Origin: Pelagophyceae sp. CCMP2097
Taxonomy: Eukaryota > Sar > Pelagophyceae
Direction of reading: 5' to 3'
Length of the DNA: 64,000 nt
Assembly (NCBI GenBank): GCA_026770575.1
Contig: MU657171.1
Location: 237,911-301,910 of the forward strand
Below the pieces are notes generated by a model that had not been told where the DNA came from, ran no database searches, and saw only the letters and a list, made by a program, of their open reading frames with translations. Below, one piece after another: positions 20,629 to 29,890 of the stretch; the stretch's first letter is position 1; each line of letters begins with the position of its first letter. Both the position numbers and the translations under genes were made by a program.

Positions 20629-22036
20629 TCATCTCCCCGCGACGCAGCGCAAAGCGCGCTCGAAGTCGGGCGGCAGCGGCGCGAGGAAGGCCTGGGGCTC
20701 GCCCGTGGCCGGGTGCGCGAAGCTAAGGCGCCACGCGTGCAGCAGTGGGCGGTTCGGCTTGATCGCCGTCTGCGCCGCCATACGGTTCGCGTTCGAGTCG
20801 CCGTAGACCTCGTCGCCCAGCACCGGCGTGCCGATCTACCGAATCGAAAGAGTCGCCGAGAGCCCCTCGAGGCGCGCCGCGGCCCCGGGAAAAGCCAGAG
20901 AGGGGGCTCACGTGGGCGAGGTGGACTCGGATCTGGTGCGTGCGGCCCGTCTCGATGTCGACCTCTACGACTGAGCGCTTGCCGTCGCTGGCGAGGGTTC
21001 GGACGCGCGAGACGGCGCGCCGCCCGGCGCCGTCGGCGGGGATGCACATCTCCTGGCGGCGAACAGGGTGCCGCGCGATGGGCTCGTCGATGAGCAGCTC
21101 GTCGCCGCCGTCGGGCGGGAGAGGGAGCGTCCCCGCGACGACGGCGAGGTACGTCTTCTGCACAGTCCGCGCAGCAAACGCCTAAGGCACGAGTCAAGCA
21201 TACGATAACGAATGATTCGACAGTGCCGCGCACCGCCGCGAGGCTCGCGTGCGCCTCGGCTGACTTGGCCACCTAGAGGGCGCGCGTGGGGGATCGCGCG
21301 CGGGGGCCCGCCGCGACGCACGACGATGGTGCCGCTCGTGCCCTTGTCGAGGCGGTGGACGATGCCTGGCCGCGCGTCGGCGCCGAGGAGGGCTTCAGGG
21401 CTGCCGAGGTAGTCGACGGTGCGGCAGTGGTGCGCGATGGCGTTGACCTGCGTTTCTGGATGATTTTCCGGCCCTCGCGCCTTCGGGTTGGCGCACCAGC
21501 GTGCCGTTCCAGTTGCCCGGGGCCGGGTGCGTCACCATGCCCGGCGCCTTGTTGACGACGATGATGTCCGCGTCCTCGTAGAGAACTTCCAGCGGCAGCT
21601 TTTCAGCAACGATGCTCAGCGCCGCCTCGGCCTCGATCCTGCGCGCACGGATTACCGCGCGCCCCCTTAAGCGTTGGCTTCCAGCGGCGTCGGCTCACTG
21701 GACTTGGAGGGTGTCACCGACGAGCACAACGCGCGCCTTTTTCCGCTCGACCACGCCGTTCACCGAGACCAAGCCCGCGGCAACGGAGACGGCCCAGCGC
21801 ACGCGCGACTTGTCCGGCAGCGCCGCCGCCAGCACGGCGTCAAGGCGCGCCTCCTTTTCACAGAGAAGAGCCTTGACCTCTACACCCAGCCTCGGCTCAT
21901 CAAGACTCGGCTCGACCAAAGTCGGCTCGTCAAAGTCGTCGAGCGCCACGGCGCGTATCCTCGGCGATGCGGGCGCCCGCACGACGGTAAACGTCTCCGC
22001 GAACGAGGCGAGGAGGCACCAGAGCAGCAGCATCAT
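20629..22036 (-). CDS. RluA/RluD-family rRNA pseudouridine synthase, six exons
   Basis: Isomerises uridine to pseudouridine in RNA, probably organellar rRNA. The N-terminus MMLLLWCLLASFAETFTVVRAP looks like a signal peptide, as expected for secondary-plastid or secretory targeting. Then comes an S4 RNA-binding domain (RLDAVLAAALPDKSRVR...VSVNGVVERKKARV). After a phase-2 intron with GTGAGC donor the catalytic domain starts: YEDADIIVVNKAPGMVTHPAPGN, then the active-site RPGIVHRLDKGTSG (HRLD at 21346-21357 on the minus strand; Asp catalytic), VQKTYLAVVAG, IARHP, ETGRTHQIRVHLAH and VLGDEVYGD. Introns 2-5 are phase 0 and about 49-77 nt; each junction restores the RluD alignment (for example GTL/VNAIAHHC, TIV/VAKSAEAH, LAH/IGTPVLGDEVYG). 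The stop is at 20629. Confidence 0.9.
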
Positions 22037-22176
22037 CACGGCTAGGGTCCTCGGTTGCCGCGTCGCCGTCGCCAAGCTTAAGGAACAAAAGCTGGGGATT
22101 TGAAAAAGTCCCACTTGTGCGAGGTGGACCCCGAGCCGCCCGCCGCCCGGGCGAGATGGAAGCACGCTTAGGAATG

Positions 22177-23002
22177 CTAGACGACGAACTTGCGCGAGGA
22201 GTGGAGATTGAACTGCGACCATTTCGGCGACGTGTGCGTGTACCACAGCGCGAGGCAAGAGAGCGCCACGAACGTGACGGTGCACGCGGGCACGTCGCGC
22301 GAGAGCTGGCCGTGCTTGGAGTAGGTGGAGTACTTTTGGTCCGAGTACTTTTGGAACGTGATCCACCCCATTTGCGCCAGCACCGTCATAAACAGCGGCA
22401 CGCCTGAACACGCCCGAACGTCGCAAAGGCCCGCGGCGGGAGGCGGACGCACCCCAGGAGAAGCACCTGTACGCGAATCGCCAATCACTTTCGCATCTGT
22501 GCGTTTCGCGGTCGGATCGCGCGCGACGGAGTACGGTCTTCGCACCTTGTGAGCCAAAAGTCGTGGAAGGGCATGGGCCGGTTGATGCAGTCGTACTTCA
22601 GGATGGCGATGAGCATCATGGTGCAGTTTAAAGTGCAGAGGAGCATGAGGCCGACGACAAAGGAGGACGTGATGGCGTAAATCGTCAGCAGAATGATGCT
22701 GATCTGGTTCGGCAGGTTGATCTCCACCATGATGACCATGGCGAAGCCGGCGAGGAGCGCCGAGATTTGCGACACCGTCTAGAGAGCGCCGCCGTTTCTG
22801 GAGATTCGCGCGGCGCGGACGATAAACGGCGGCGCACCTTGAGCTGCTCGGCCTTTTCGTCGACGGCGCGCCTGGAGTCGTCGATGAGGCGGCGCTCGTT
22901 GTCGATGGCGCGCTGCCGCATGTCTTCTTGTCGGCACTTGACTTCCCAGGCCATGTCCGCCAGCGAGGTAAAGCCCGCGCTCAGGCCCGCCGAGAGCATC
23001 AT
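22177..23002 (-). CDS. Orai-type CRAC calcium channel homologue
   Basis: Orai proteins form store-operated calcium channels. The decisive segment is QISALLAGFAMVIMVEIN, nearly identical to animal Orai TM1 including the selectivity-filter Glu of the M-V-E triplet. TM2 follows directly (ISIILLTIYAITSSFVVGLMLL), then CTMMLIAILKYDCINRPMPFHDFW. After a further intron the last exon carries two more hydrophobic spans (VPLFMTVLAQMGWITF and ACTVTFVALSCLALWYTH) and a short tail ending at 22177, giving four spans as in Orai. Exon 1 (23002-22838) encodes a charged helix before TM1 (CRQEDMRQRAIDNERRLIDD). Intron 22779-22837 is phase 0. The third junction (after about RCEDR) is less certain; a GTACTC donor fits the phase. 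The start Met may not be the first; an upstream exon is possible. Confidence 0.85.
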
Positions 23003-23388
23003 CCCGCCGAGCAACGCGCGCGAGCCGCAGCGGCGCCACCGAAGGCAGCGAGGACCCCAGAAGGAGGCGCCACAAGAAAAGGGCAAGAGTTTTCCAAGGC
23101 CCGGGCGCGCGTCGTCAAAGTTATCGCCAAAGAATTGCAGAATTGCCAAAGGAATCTGGAATCCGTGAAGAACCGACGTGTCGACGCCGACGTACGCGCG
23201 TCTACTACACCGTCGACGTCGGGTCATGCTGAGAGGCGGCAGAAGTTTATGTGGGCTCTTCCAATCGTACAACTGTGTGGAGCGAGGGGGGACAATACAG
23301 GCGCAGCCTCGCCGCTGCCGCCACGGCGCTGTGGTGGCGGCTCCCACCGCGCAGCCGGCTCAGCGGTCGGCGCACGCGGCGGTCGAGC
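23003..23388. other. Between Orai-like gene and NDUFV1
   Basis: About 385 nt of mostly non-coding sequence serving as the 5' flank of the Orai-like gene and the 3' flank of NDUFV1. The Orai frame is open upstream through about 23130 (segment FQIPLAILQFFGDNFDDARPGLGK), which could be part of an unrecognised upstream exon. Confidence 0.35.
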
Positions 23389-25281
23389 TCAATAGATCTT
23401 GGTCTTGCCACCGCCGTGCTTGGCCGTCCACTCGCCGTTTGAAAACGGCTGGCCCGACCAGGAATGCTGGAACGCGGCGTCGTGGTCAAAGGAGGCCTGG
23501 TTGCGTTTGTAAAGCGGCGCGCGGCGCATCAGGGGGCGCACCGGGTCAGCGATGCGTGCCTCGATGACGTGCTTGAAGCGGCGGATGAGTCCTTGGACGG
23601 GCCAGGCCGCGGCGTCGCCGAGCGCGCAAATCGTGTGGCCCTCGATCTGGCGCGAAATCTCCTCGAGCATGGGGATCTCGCGCGCGTCGGCGGCGCCGAC
23701 CTCCATGCGCTCCAATATCTGCTCCATCCACGGCGTGCCTTCGCGGCAGGGCGTGCACTGGCCGCAGGACTCGTGGCTGTAAAAGTGCGCCAGCCGCCGA
23801 ATGGCAGCGATCATGTCCACGCTCTTGTCCATCACCGTCACGGCGGCGGTGCCGAGGCCCGAGCCGCGCGCCTTGAGGTCGTCAAAGTCCATGAGAGCGT
23901 CTGCGCACTCTTCTATCGGCAGCACGGGCACCGAGGACCCGCCAGGGATGACCGCCTGCAAGTTGTCCCAGCCGCCGCGAACACCGCCGCCGTGCTTCTC
24001 GATCAAGTCGCGGAATGGGATGGACATCTCCTCCTCGACGACGATTGGGTTGTTGATGTGGCCCGAGAGGGCGAAGAGCTTGGTGCCGGAATTGTTCTTG
24101 CGACCCATACCCGAGAACCACGCCGCGCCGCGCTTCAAGATCGCCGGCGCCACGGCAATCGTCTCGACGTTGGTCACCGTCGACGGGCACCCGAACACGC
24201 CCACGTTGGCCGGGAAGGGCGGCTTCAAGCGCGGCTTGCCGGGCTTGCCCTCAAGGGACTCGAGCAGCGCAGTCTCCTCGCCGCAAATGTACGCCCCGGC
24301 GCCGCGGTGCAGGTAGACGTCGTAGTCGTAGCCCGACCCGCAGGCGTTTCGGCCGAGGAGGCCAGCCTTGTAAGCCTCGTAGATGGCCTCGTCGAGCACC
24401 ACCTACCGCGTACGTTGCGCCCTCGCCGAGCCCCCAACGGGACGCCGTCGCCGCGCGGCCTCGTTGAAGTACTCGCCGCGGATGTAGATGTAGCAGGCTC
24501 TTGCGCGCATAGCGAAGCCGGCCAGGAGCGTGCCCTCGAGCAACTTGTGCGGGTCCTTGCGCATAATCTCGCGGTCCTTGCACGTCCCCGGCTCCGACTC
24601 GTCGGCGTTGATCACGAGGAACGAGGGCCGGCCGTCGGACTGCTTGGGCATGAAGGACCACTTCAAGCCAGACGGAAACCCGGCGCCGCCGCGGCCGCGC
24701 AGGCCAGAGTCCTTCATCTCCTGCACGATCCAGTCCGGGCCCATCCACATCACCTCCTTCGTATTGTGCCTATCGCAGAGAGCCCCCCGTGCATCAACGG
24801 GGCCGCGGCCGCCGGGGCGCGGTCTGGCGTCCTCGGACGAGGACGAGGAATCGCACCAGTCGCCTCGCTTGAGCGCGTCCATGAGGCGCCAGTCCTGCTC
24901 GCCGTAGAGGTTTGTGAAGATGCGGTCCTGGTCCGTTAAGCCCCCATAGATGCGCGTCAACGCCTGGAGCGGCCCACGGTCGCGGTCACAATCGGAACAA
25001 ATGACTTTATTTGTTCACGCGGCATCTCCACTCTTCCACGATCACTTCCTCGCGCATACGAAGAACCGACGCATCTCAAGCCTCTGACGTATCCACAACC
25101 CTCCCCGTCGTCGACACCTTTCCAAGAAGCACGAAGCTCGAGCGTCTCTCCCTCTCTGCGGGCCCCGCGCGTGAGACCGCCGCTGCCGCACCGGCGCTTG
25201 GGGCGCCTCGGAGAGCGCGCGCGCGAAGCTCGGCACGCGGCGCACCGCCCGCAGGCCGCAGGTCGCTCGGGCACGAAACAT
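23389..25281 (-). CDS. NDUFV1: NADH:ubiquinone oxidoreductase 51-kDa subunit (complex I, FMN/NADH site)
   Basis: Entry subunit of mitochondrial complex I, oxidising NADH on FMN. Clear landmarks: [17 protein letters not shown], the FMN loop [32 protein letters not shown], the NADH motif [19 protein letters not shown], and the 4Fe-4S motif [11 protein letters not shown] plus the later Cys in HTICALGD. Junction GDW/HNTKEV restores the family alignment with a GTGCGA...TAG intron; another intron lies before [14 protein letters not shown]. No ATG exists in the second exon, so exon 1 is inferred at 25281-25192: [30 protein letters not shown], a typical mitochondrial presequence, joined in phase 0 through a 228-nt intron (24964-25191). 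The exon-1 assignment is inference; the rest is certain. Stop at 23389. Confidence 0.93.
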
Positions 25282-25411
25282 ATCCTCTCGAGAAGGATTC
25301 CGGAAAGGTCACTCCACGGCCCGCGCAACGGGCCGCAGTGCCCTTGCACATGAACTTTGCAGTCCCGTACGGATCGCGCGCGATATCGCGCCTGCTCGAG
25401 AGCGCCGCGCC

Positions 25412-27010
25412 ATGTGGGTCGTCGTGCCGCTGCTGGCGATCGTGGGCCTGGCCGAGGGCATGCGCGTCTCGTCGGTGCGCGCGGGCGCGCAGCAGCGGCA
25501 GCGCGCGGCGCGCGTTGTGGACGCCGCCTCGGCCAAGGCGCTGAGCCCGGACGACTGGTCGTCGGAGCGCTGGGGCCCGCTGTCGGCCCTAAAGGCGCGA
25601 GAGAGCGGCGCCTCGAGCGTCGCGCGCGCCTACGGCGCCGCCGCCGATATGGGCCTCGCCCCGACGTTTGGTGCGCACCCGCCTCGAAGAGGAGGAAACC
25701 CTCGACTGTCCTCGAAGAGGAGGAAACCCTCGACGGTCCTATACGCGATAGGCACGGCGCAGGCGCTGGACTTGCAGGCGATGCGGTGCGCGGACGCGGC
25801 GAGCTTTTACGAGGTGACCGGCCTGTCCCTCGAGAGCGCGCTGAGCCCACGGGCGGACGGCGACGTTTTGCGCCGCGCGGCGGCGTCGCCCTGGTCCTGG
25901 GCGGCCCTCCTCGGCGCCGCGGCGCTCGCGGCGCGCGCCTCGGCGGCGGACGCGGAGCTGGCGCTGCCCGCGGGCGCTTTCGCGGCGGCGGCCGCCGCGT
26001 GCGCGGCCGCCGAGTTGGCCGCGCGCTTCGGCCGGCGGTCCGACGTGTCCGACGAGCGCGTGGCGGCGCACGAGGCGGGCCACCTGCTCGTGGCATGGCT
26101 GCTTGGCATGCCTGCGCTGGCGACGGTGCTCTCGCCGGCCGAGGCGCTGCTCCGCGGCGAACGCGACGCCTGGGCCGCCCCGTGCAGCGTCCTCGCCGAC
26201 GCGCCCGTGGGCGCGCAGCAGCGGCGCGCGGACCAGCGCGCCGTCGTACTCATGGCCGGCGCCGCCGCCGAGGCGCTGCTCTTCGGCGACGCGTTGACGG
26301 GGGCCGACGACGAGATCGCGTTTGAGCGCCTCGCCGGCGCGGGCGGCAAGCCTGCGGCGCTCGCCAACGCGGTGCTCCTTCTACGGTGCCACGCGCCGCA
26401 GCTGGACCGCGTGCGCGGCCATCTCGAGAAGCACCGCGGCGCGTCCATCGGCGAGACGATGCTTGCCATCGACGACGACGGCTCCGCGCCCGACGACGGC
26501 GGCGCCGGCGGCGCGGCCGGCGCGCCGGGCCTCTCGCCGGCGCGGGCGCTGGACGGCGCGCAGAAGCAGGTCCGCGCCTGGGCCGTCTCGGCGGCCATTT
26601 GCGCCGCGGCGGCGTCTGCGGCGTCGCCGGCGCTGGCGCTCGTGCCAGAGTTCGACGCCGTGCGCGAGGAGGCCGCCGGCCGCGGCCTCGGTGGCATTTC
26701 TCGCATGGCGGCGGACCTCGAGACCAACGACTTCCGCGACTTGAACGCATTTACGAAGACATACGACTTGGACTTTCGCAAGGCCAAAATGGGCGCCGCC
26801 AAGAAAAAACTCCCAAAGGGCCCGCAGCAGGGAGAGGCGCAGCTTCTGATGAACGGCGTCACGTTTGATCTCATCGGTTTGAACAAGGCCGTGCGCGTCG
26901 AGGGCAAGGAGGATAAGCAAGAGGCAACCAAGTGGTTCGGCCAGCTGAAAGTTGACGTAGACGACTTCCTCAAGCTCGAGCCCACCGAGTTGCCCGCCGC
27001 CGCCGAATAA
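25412..27010 (+). CDS. Membrane HExxH (M41/FtsH-like) protein with extra C-terminal lumenal-type domain
   Basis: The frame 25412-27010 starts with a signal peptide (MWVVVPLLAIVGLAEGM). A 3n, stop-free intron (25671-25751, 81 nt, phase 1) is inferred because removing it joins TFG to TAQALDLQAMRCADAASFYEVTG. Two hydrophobic spans (about residues 140-185 of the spliced protein) precede ERVAAHEAGHLLVAWLLGMP, an HEAGH zinc motif like the M41 peptidase domain and plant plastid FtsH-like proteins without AAA domain (VIR3-type). RAVVLMAGAAAEALLFGDALTGADDE fits the M41 helix with the third ligand region. After an Ala/Gly linker an internal hydrophobic stretch ending in SAASPALA precedes a second domain (ISRMAADLETNDFRDLNAFTKTY...) that looks like a helical lumenal protein, PsbQ-like at best. 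No ATPase domain is present. Confidence 0.6.
   Translation: MWVVVPLLAIVGLAEGMRVSSVRAGAQQRQRAARVVDAASAKALSPDDWSSERWGPLSALKARESGASSVARAYGAAADMGLAPTFGAHPPRRGGNPRLSSKRRKPSTVLYAIGTAQALDLQAMRCADAASFYEVTGLSLESALSPRADGDVLRRAAASPWSWAALLGAAALAARASAADAELALPAGAFAAAAAACAAAELAARFGRRSDVSDERVAAHEAGHLLVAWLLGMPALATVLSPAEALLRGERDAWAAPCSVLADAPVGAQQRRADQRAVVLMAGAAAEALLFGDALTGADDEIAFERLAGAGGKPAALANAVLLLRCHAPQLDRVRGHLEKHRGASIGETMLAIDDDGSAPDDGGAGGAAGAPGLSPARALDGAQKQVRAWAVSAAICAAAASAASPALALVPEFDAVREEAAGRGLGGISRMAADLETNDFRDLNAFTKTYDLDFRKAKMGAAKKKLPKGPQQGEAQLLMNGVTFDLIGLNKAVRVEGKEDKQEATKWFGQLKVDVDDFLKLEPTELPAAAE
25682..25737 (+). repeat. 28-nt perfect-but-one tandem duplication inside an intron
   Basis: Two adjacent 28-nt units beginning cctcgaagaggaggaaaccc differ only at one or two positions near their ends. 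They sit wholly inside the inferred 81-nt intron 25671-25751. Confidence 0.85.
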
Positions 27011-27245
27011 CTCAACTTCGCGCGAGGCTTAGGAAGTACTGAGAGAAGGTGATTATGTGCCTTCGAGGGGGAAGGATATTCACGTATCGACGCGTGATGT
27101 GCCTTCGAGGGGGGGTCGATGATGAGAGGGTCGAGTGCGTCGCTGCCGATGCGAGACGTCTGAGTGGCCAAGGGTCCAAGAACCGAGAGTGTCGCGCGTG
27201 CATCTACTCCTCCTTGGCCTCCGTGGCCGGCGCCGCAGACGAGGC
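27011..27245. repeat. Convergent 3' region with a short repeated block
   Basis: Between the M41-like gene and the ALYREF-like gene. The block atgtgccttcgagggggaag/atgtgccttcgaggggggtc occurs twice (27054 and 27096), a direct repeat about 42 nt apart. Confidence 0.6.
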
Positions 27246-28262
27246 CTATCGACAAGGCAGTGAACTTCCATTCCCGCGGCTTTCGCGGCGGGCGGCGGTC
27301 GGTTCCATGGCGGGGCGCACCGCGTAGGCGTCCATCTCGGCGTCGAGCTCGTCCGCGGTCTTGGGCACCTGCTTCTCCTTTTTGCCCTTGGGCTCCTGCT
27401 TTTGCTTCTTGGCGCTGCCCGTGCCCTCGGCGGCGTCGGCGGCGGGCGCGGCGCCCGGGTTCATGTACGAGTCCATCTCGGCATCGAGGTCCATGGCCGA
27501 CTTGGGCCCGGACTTCTTCTCACGAGGCTCGCGCGCAGGCGCCGCATCGCGGTCGCGCTTGCCCGAAGGCTTCGCGTCGCCGTCGCGGCGCAGGAAGCTC
27601 GAGCCGCCGCCGCCGGAGCCGGCGCGCGGCCTGGCGCCGCCGCCGGCGCCGCCCTTGACCTTGGCGGAGAGCGTGCGGCCGTCGAGCTCCGTGCCGTCCA
27701 GCGCCTCGGCGGCCTGGACGGCGTCGTCGTGCTTGCGGAAGGCGACGGTGCCCTTGCCCGTCGACTGGCCGTTGGGCTTCTCCTCGATGTCGACCTTGCC
27801 GAAGCCCGTCGAGATGGTGCTCTTGACGTGGTCCTTGAGCGCGGGCCACTCCGTGTCAAAGCTCAGGTTGCCGACGACGACGACGTTCTCGTCGCGGCCG
27901 CTGCCCTCGCGCTGCGGCGCGCGCGCGCCGTCGCCCGAGTCGGCGCGCTTGCGGCCGGAGAGGCCGCTCTTGGAGTACGCGTCGTCGCCGCGCGGCGCCT
28001 CCTTGCCCTTGCCGCCGCGCGGCTTGTTGCCGCCGCCGCCGCCGCCGCGGCCGCCACGGGCCTCACCGCCGCGGGCCTCGCCGCGGGGCTTGCCGCCGCC
28101 GCCGCCGCCGCCACCGCCGCCGCCGCCTATCGTCACGCTCGAGACACTTCTCGCGATGCATGGGGCGCGGGCCGGCTCGACGAGACGATGGCGCCGACGA
28201 ACCCTCGGCGTCGAGCCGCACCGGAGCGCGCGTCCATCGCCGCCACCTCCGGGCGTTTGCAC
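27246..28262 (-). CDS. ALYREF/THO subunit 4-like mRNA export adaptor
   Basis: ALY/REF adaptors couple splicing to mRNA export through the TREX complex. Seen: an N-terminal RGG-type region (GGKPRGEARGGEARGGRGGGGGGNKPRGGK), one RRM (VVVVGNLSFDTEWPALKDHV as RNP2 strand and GKGTVAFRKHDDAVQAAEALDG around RNP1), a second Arg/Gly-rich linker, and two copies of the C-terminal UAP56-binding-type motif, MDLDAEMDSYM and DELDAEMDAYA. In animals and plants this motif occurs at both ends; here it is doubled near the C-terminus. No in-frame ATG is found upstream; a TAG acceptor at about 28127 (atag before the poly-GGC stretch) suggests a separate short first exon that I could not fix, so the left part of this interval is provisional. 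Stop at 27246. Confidence 0.75.
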   Translation of the reverse strand: MQTPGGGGDGRALRCGSTPRVRRRHRLVEPARAPCIARSVSSVTIGGGGGGGGGGGGKPRGEARGGEARGGRGGGGGGNKPRGGKGKEAPRGDDAYSKSGLSGRKRADSGDGARAPQREGSGRDENVVVVGNLSFDTEWPALKDHVKSTISTGFGKVDIEEKPNGQSTGKGTVAFRKHDDAVQAAEALDGTELDGRTLSAKVKGGAGGGARPRAGSGGGGSSFLRRDGDAKPSGKRDRDAAPAREPREKKSGPKSAMDLDAEMDSYMNPGAAPAADAAEGTGSAKKQKQEPKGKKEKQVPKTADELDAEMDAYAVRPAMEPTAARRESRGNGSSLPCR

Positions 28263-28599
28263 GCTCGAACTTCAAATCCCACGATCCGCAAGCCCGCACG
28301 TTTCTCCACAAGCGGCGCTCGACAAAAAAGCGGGATCCGGGGCGGCATGCTGACCTTGCTTGCGCTCCCGCTTCTCGCCGGGCGCCGGGCCTTCCCGCGA
28401 CGCGGACAGCGGGGCGTCCATTGGATGATAAGTTGACCGTACTCGCCGAGCTTGCCAAGGCCGTTGGGGATCCAGTAGATGCGGGTTTTCATGTCCCTTC
28501 TGCGCACGTCGCGCGCGACTCGCGAGGGAGCGGAAAAGACGGCTTCATCCCTATGGATTTTTCGGCACAGTCGATTACACACACACAACATGCGCGGGC

Positions 28600-29751
28600 C
28601 TAGGTCGGGAAGAACGACGCCGCGTCGTCGTCCGCGTCGTCGTTTTCCCAGTCGGCCTCGTCGGCCTCGTCGGGTGTCTGCCGCTCCACACCGAACGCCG
28701 GCGCGGCGGCCGTGTGGCGCGAAACGTGCTCGGCGCAGAGGCCGCGCGCGTCGGCGTACCGGGCGTCGGCGCCGCGGCGGAGCAGCTCGGCGCACATGGC
28801 CGCGTCGCCGCGCACGGCTGCCGCGATGAGCGCCGTCGTGGTGTGCCTGCCGAAGCGCGCGTCGACGTCGACGCCGACGTGGTCCAAGACCGCCGCAACC
28901 GCCGCCGCCGACCGCGAAAGCACGGCGCGCATGAGGATTGCAGCCTTGGCCGCTTCGCCGAGCGCGGGTGAGGGCACCTCGCGCGCGGCCCACGAGACGG
29001 CGGCCGGGTCGCCCGACGCTGCCGCCGCCTGCAGGAGCCGCGCCGCGTCGAGGGCTTTCTCCGGCGCGGCGCGGTGGTGGCGGAGCAGGACGTTTGCGAC
29101 GTCGAGGTTGCCGGCGAGGAGCGCCATCTCGAGCGAATCCGACGTATCGGCGCCAAGGCTTACGAGGCGCGCGGCGGCCCGAGCGTCGCCGCGCATCGCC
29201 GCGTGCTGCAGCGCATTGCAGCCGTCGCTGCACCGGGCCTCGAGCGGCGAATCGTCGAAGAGGCAGAGCGCGCTGAGAGCGCCGCCGTCGGCGTTTCCGG
29301 CGGCGAGGCAGGCGGCGGCGTGGGCGCCCCGCGGCGCGAGGGATTGCGACGACGCGACGAGGGATTCGAGGTGCGCCGCGGCGTCGGGCCGCACCGCGAG
29401 GAGCAACTTGAGCACAACAGCGTCGCCGAGCAGCGATGCGCGCACGCGGCGGCGGTGTGCCAGCAGCGCAGAAACGACGCCGCCGAAGCCGAATTCGCAC
29501 GCGGCCAGCAGCGCGTTGGACTCGGCCGAGCACTCGCCCGCGCGCGCGCCCTTGTCCAAAAGGTACTCGACGGCGCGCGTCCGGCCGTGGCGCGCCGCGC
29601 GGACAAGGCAGGGGCACCCGGCGGCGGTGGCGTTGGCCCGGGCCTGGGCGTCCGCGCCGTCCTCCTCGACGAGGCTCGCCAGCGCTGCCATGTCGCCGCG
29701 CGCCGCCGCGTCGCAGACCAGGCACGCCGCCTCGTCGTACCACGACGCCAT
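28600..29751 (-). CDS. Ankyrin-repeat protein
   Basis: A protein-interaction scaffold of 383 residues from ATG 29751 to the stop at 28600, with no intron. Ankyrin repeats are visible as A-A-x-x-G-x-x-x-x-[AV]-x-x-L-L-x-x-G units: AAARGDMAALASLVEEDGAD, RAARHGRTRAVEYLLDKGA, HAAMRGDARAAARLVSLGAD, ALLAGNLDVANVLLRH and AAVRGDAAMCAELLRRGADA. Others between them are more degenerate (about 8-9 in total). The C-terminus is acidic (ADWENDDADDDA). No enzymatic domain or membrane span. It shares a 139-nt divergent promoter region with the DPM1 gene. Confidence 0.85.
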   Translation of the reverse strand: MASWYDEAACLVCDAAARGDMAALASLVEEDGADAQARANATAAGCPCLVRAARHGRTRAVEYLLDKGARAGECSAESNALLAACEFGFGGVVSALLAHRRRVRASLLGDAVVLKLLLAVRPDAAAHLESLVASSQSLAPRGAHAAACLAAGNADGGALSALCLFDDSPLEARCSDGCNALQHAAMRGDARAAARLVSLGADTSDSLEMALLAGNLDVANVLLRHHRAAPEKALDAARLLQAAAASGDPAAVSWAAREVPSPALGEAAKAAILMRAVLSRSAAAVAAVLDHVGVDVDARFGRHTTTALIAAAVRGDAAMCAELLRRGADARYADARGLCAEHVSRHTAAAPAFGVERQTPDEADEADWENDDADDDAASFFPT

Positions 29752-29890
29752 GAGAGACCGGGCGCCTCCTAGTTGGGCAGCGTGCGCACGTCCCGGTGTT
29801 GGTTGTGACCGTCCCACTGCGGCCAAGACGAACAACTTGAAACTGAAACTTTCGCCTAACTTTTCGGCGAGCGCGGCGCTTCTTTCTGCT
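29752..29890. promoter_or_regulatory. Putative bidirectional promoter (ankyrin gene / DPM1)
   Basis: Only 139 nt separate the two divergent ATGs, so both promoters and 5'UTRs must share this stretch. It is somewhat AT-richer (ttgaaactgaaactttcgcc) than the flanking coding DNA. No TATA box is visible. The assignment rests on geometry only. Confidence 0.45.
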
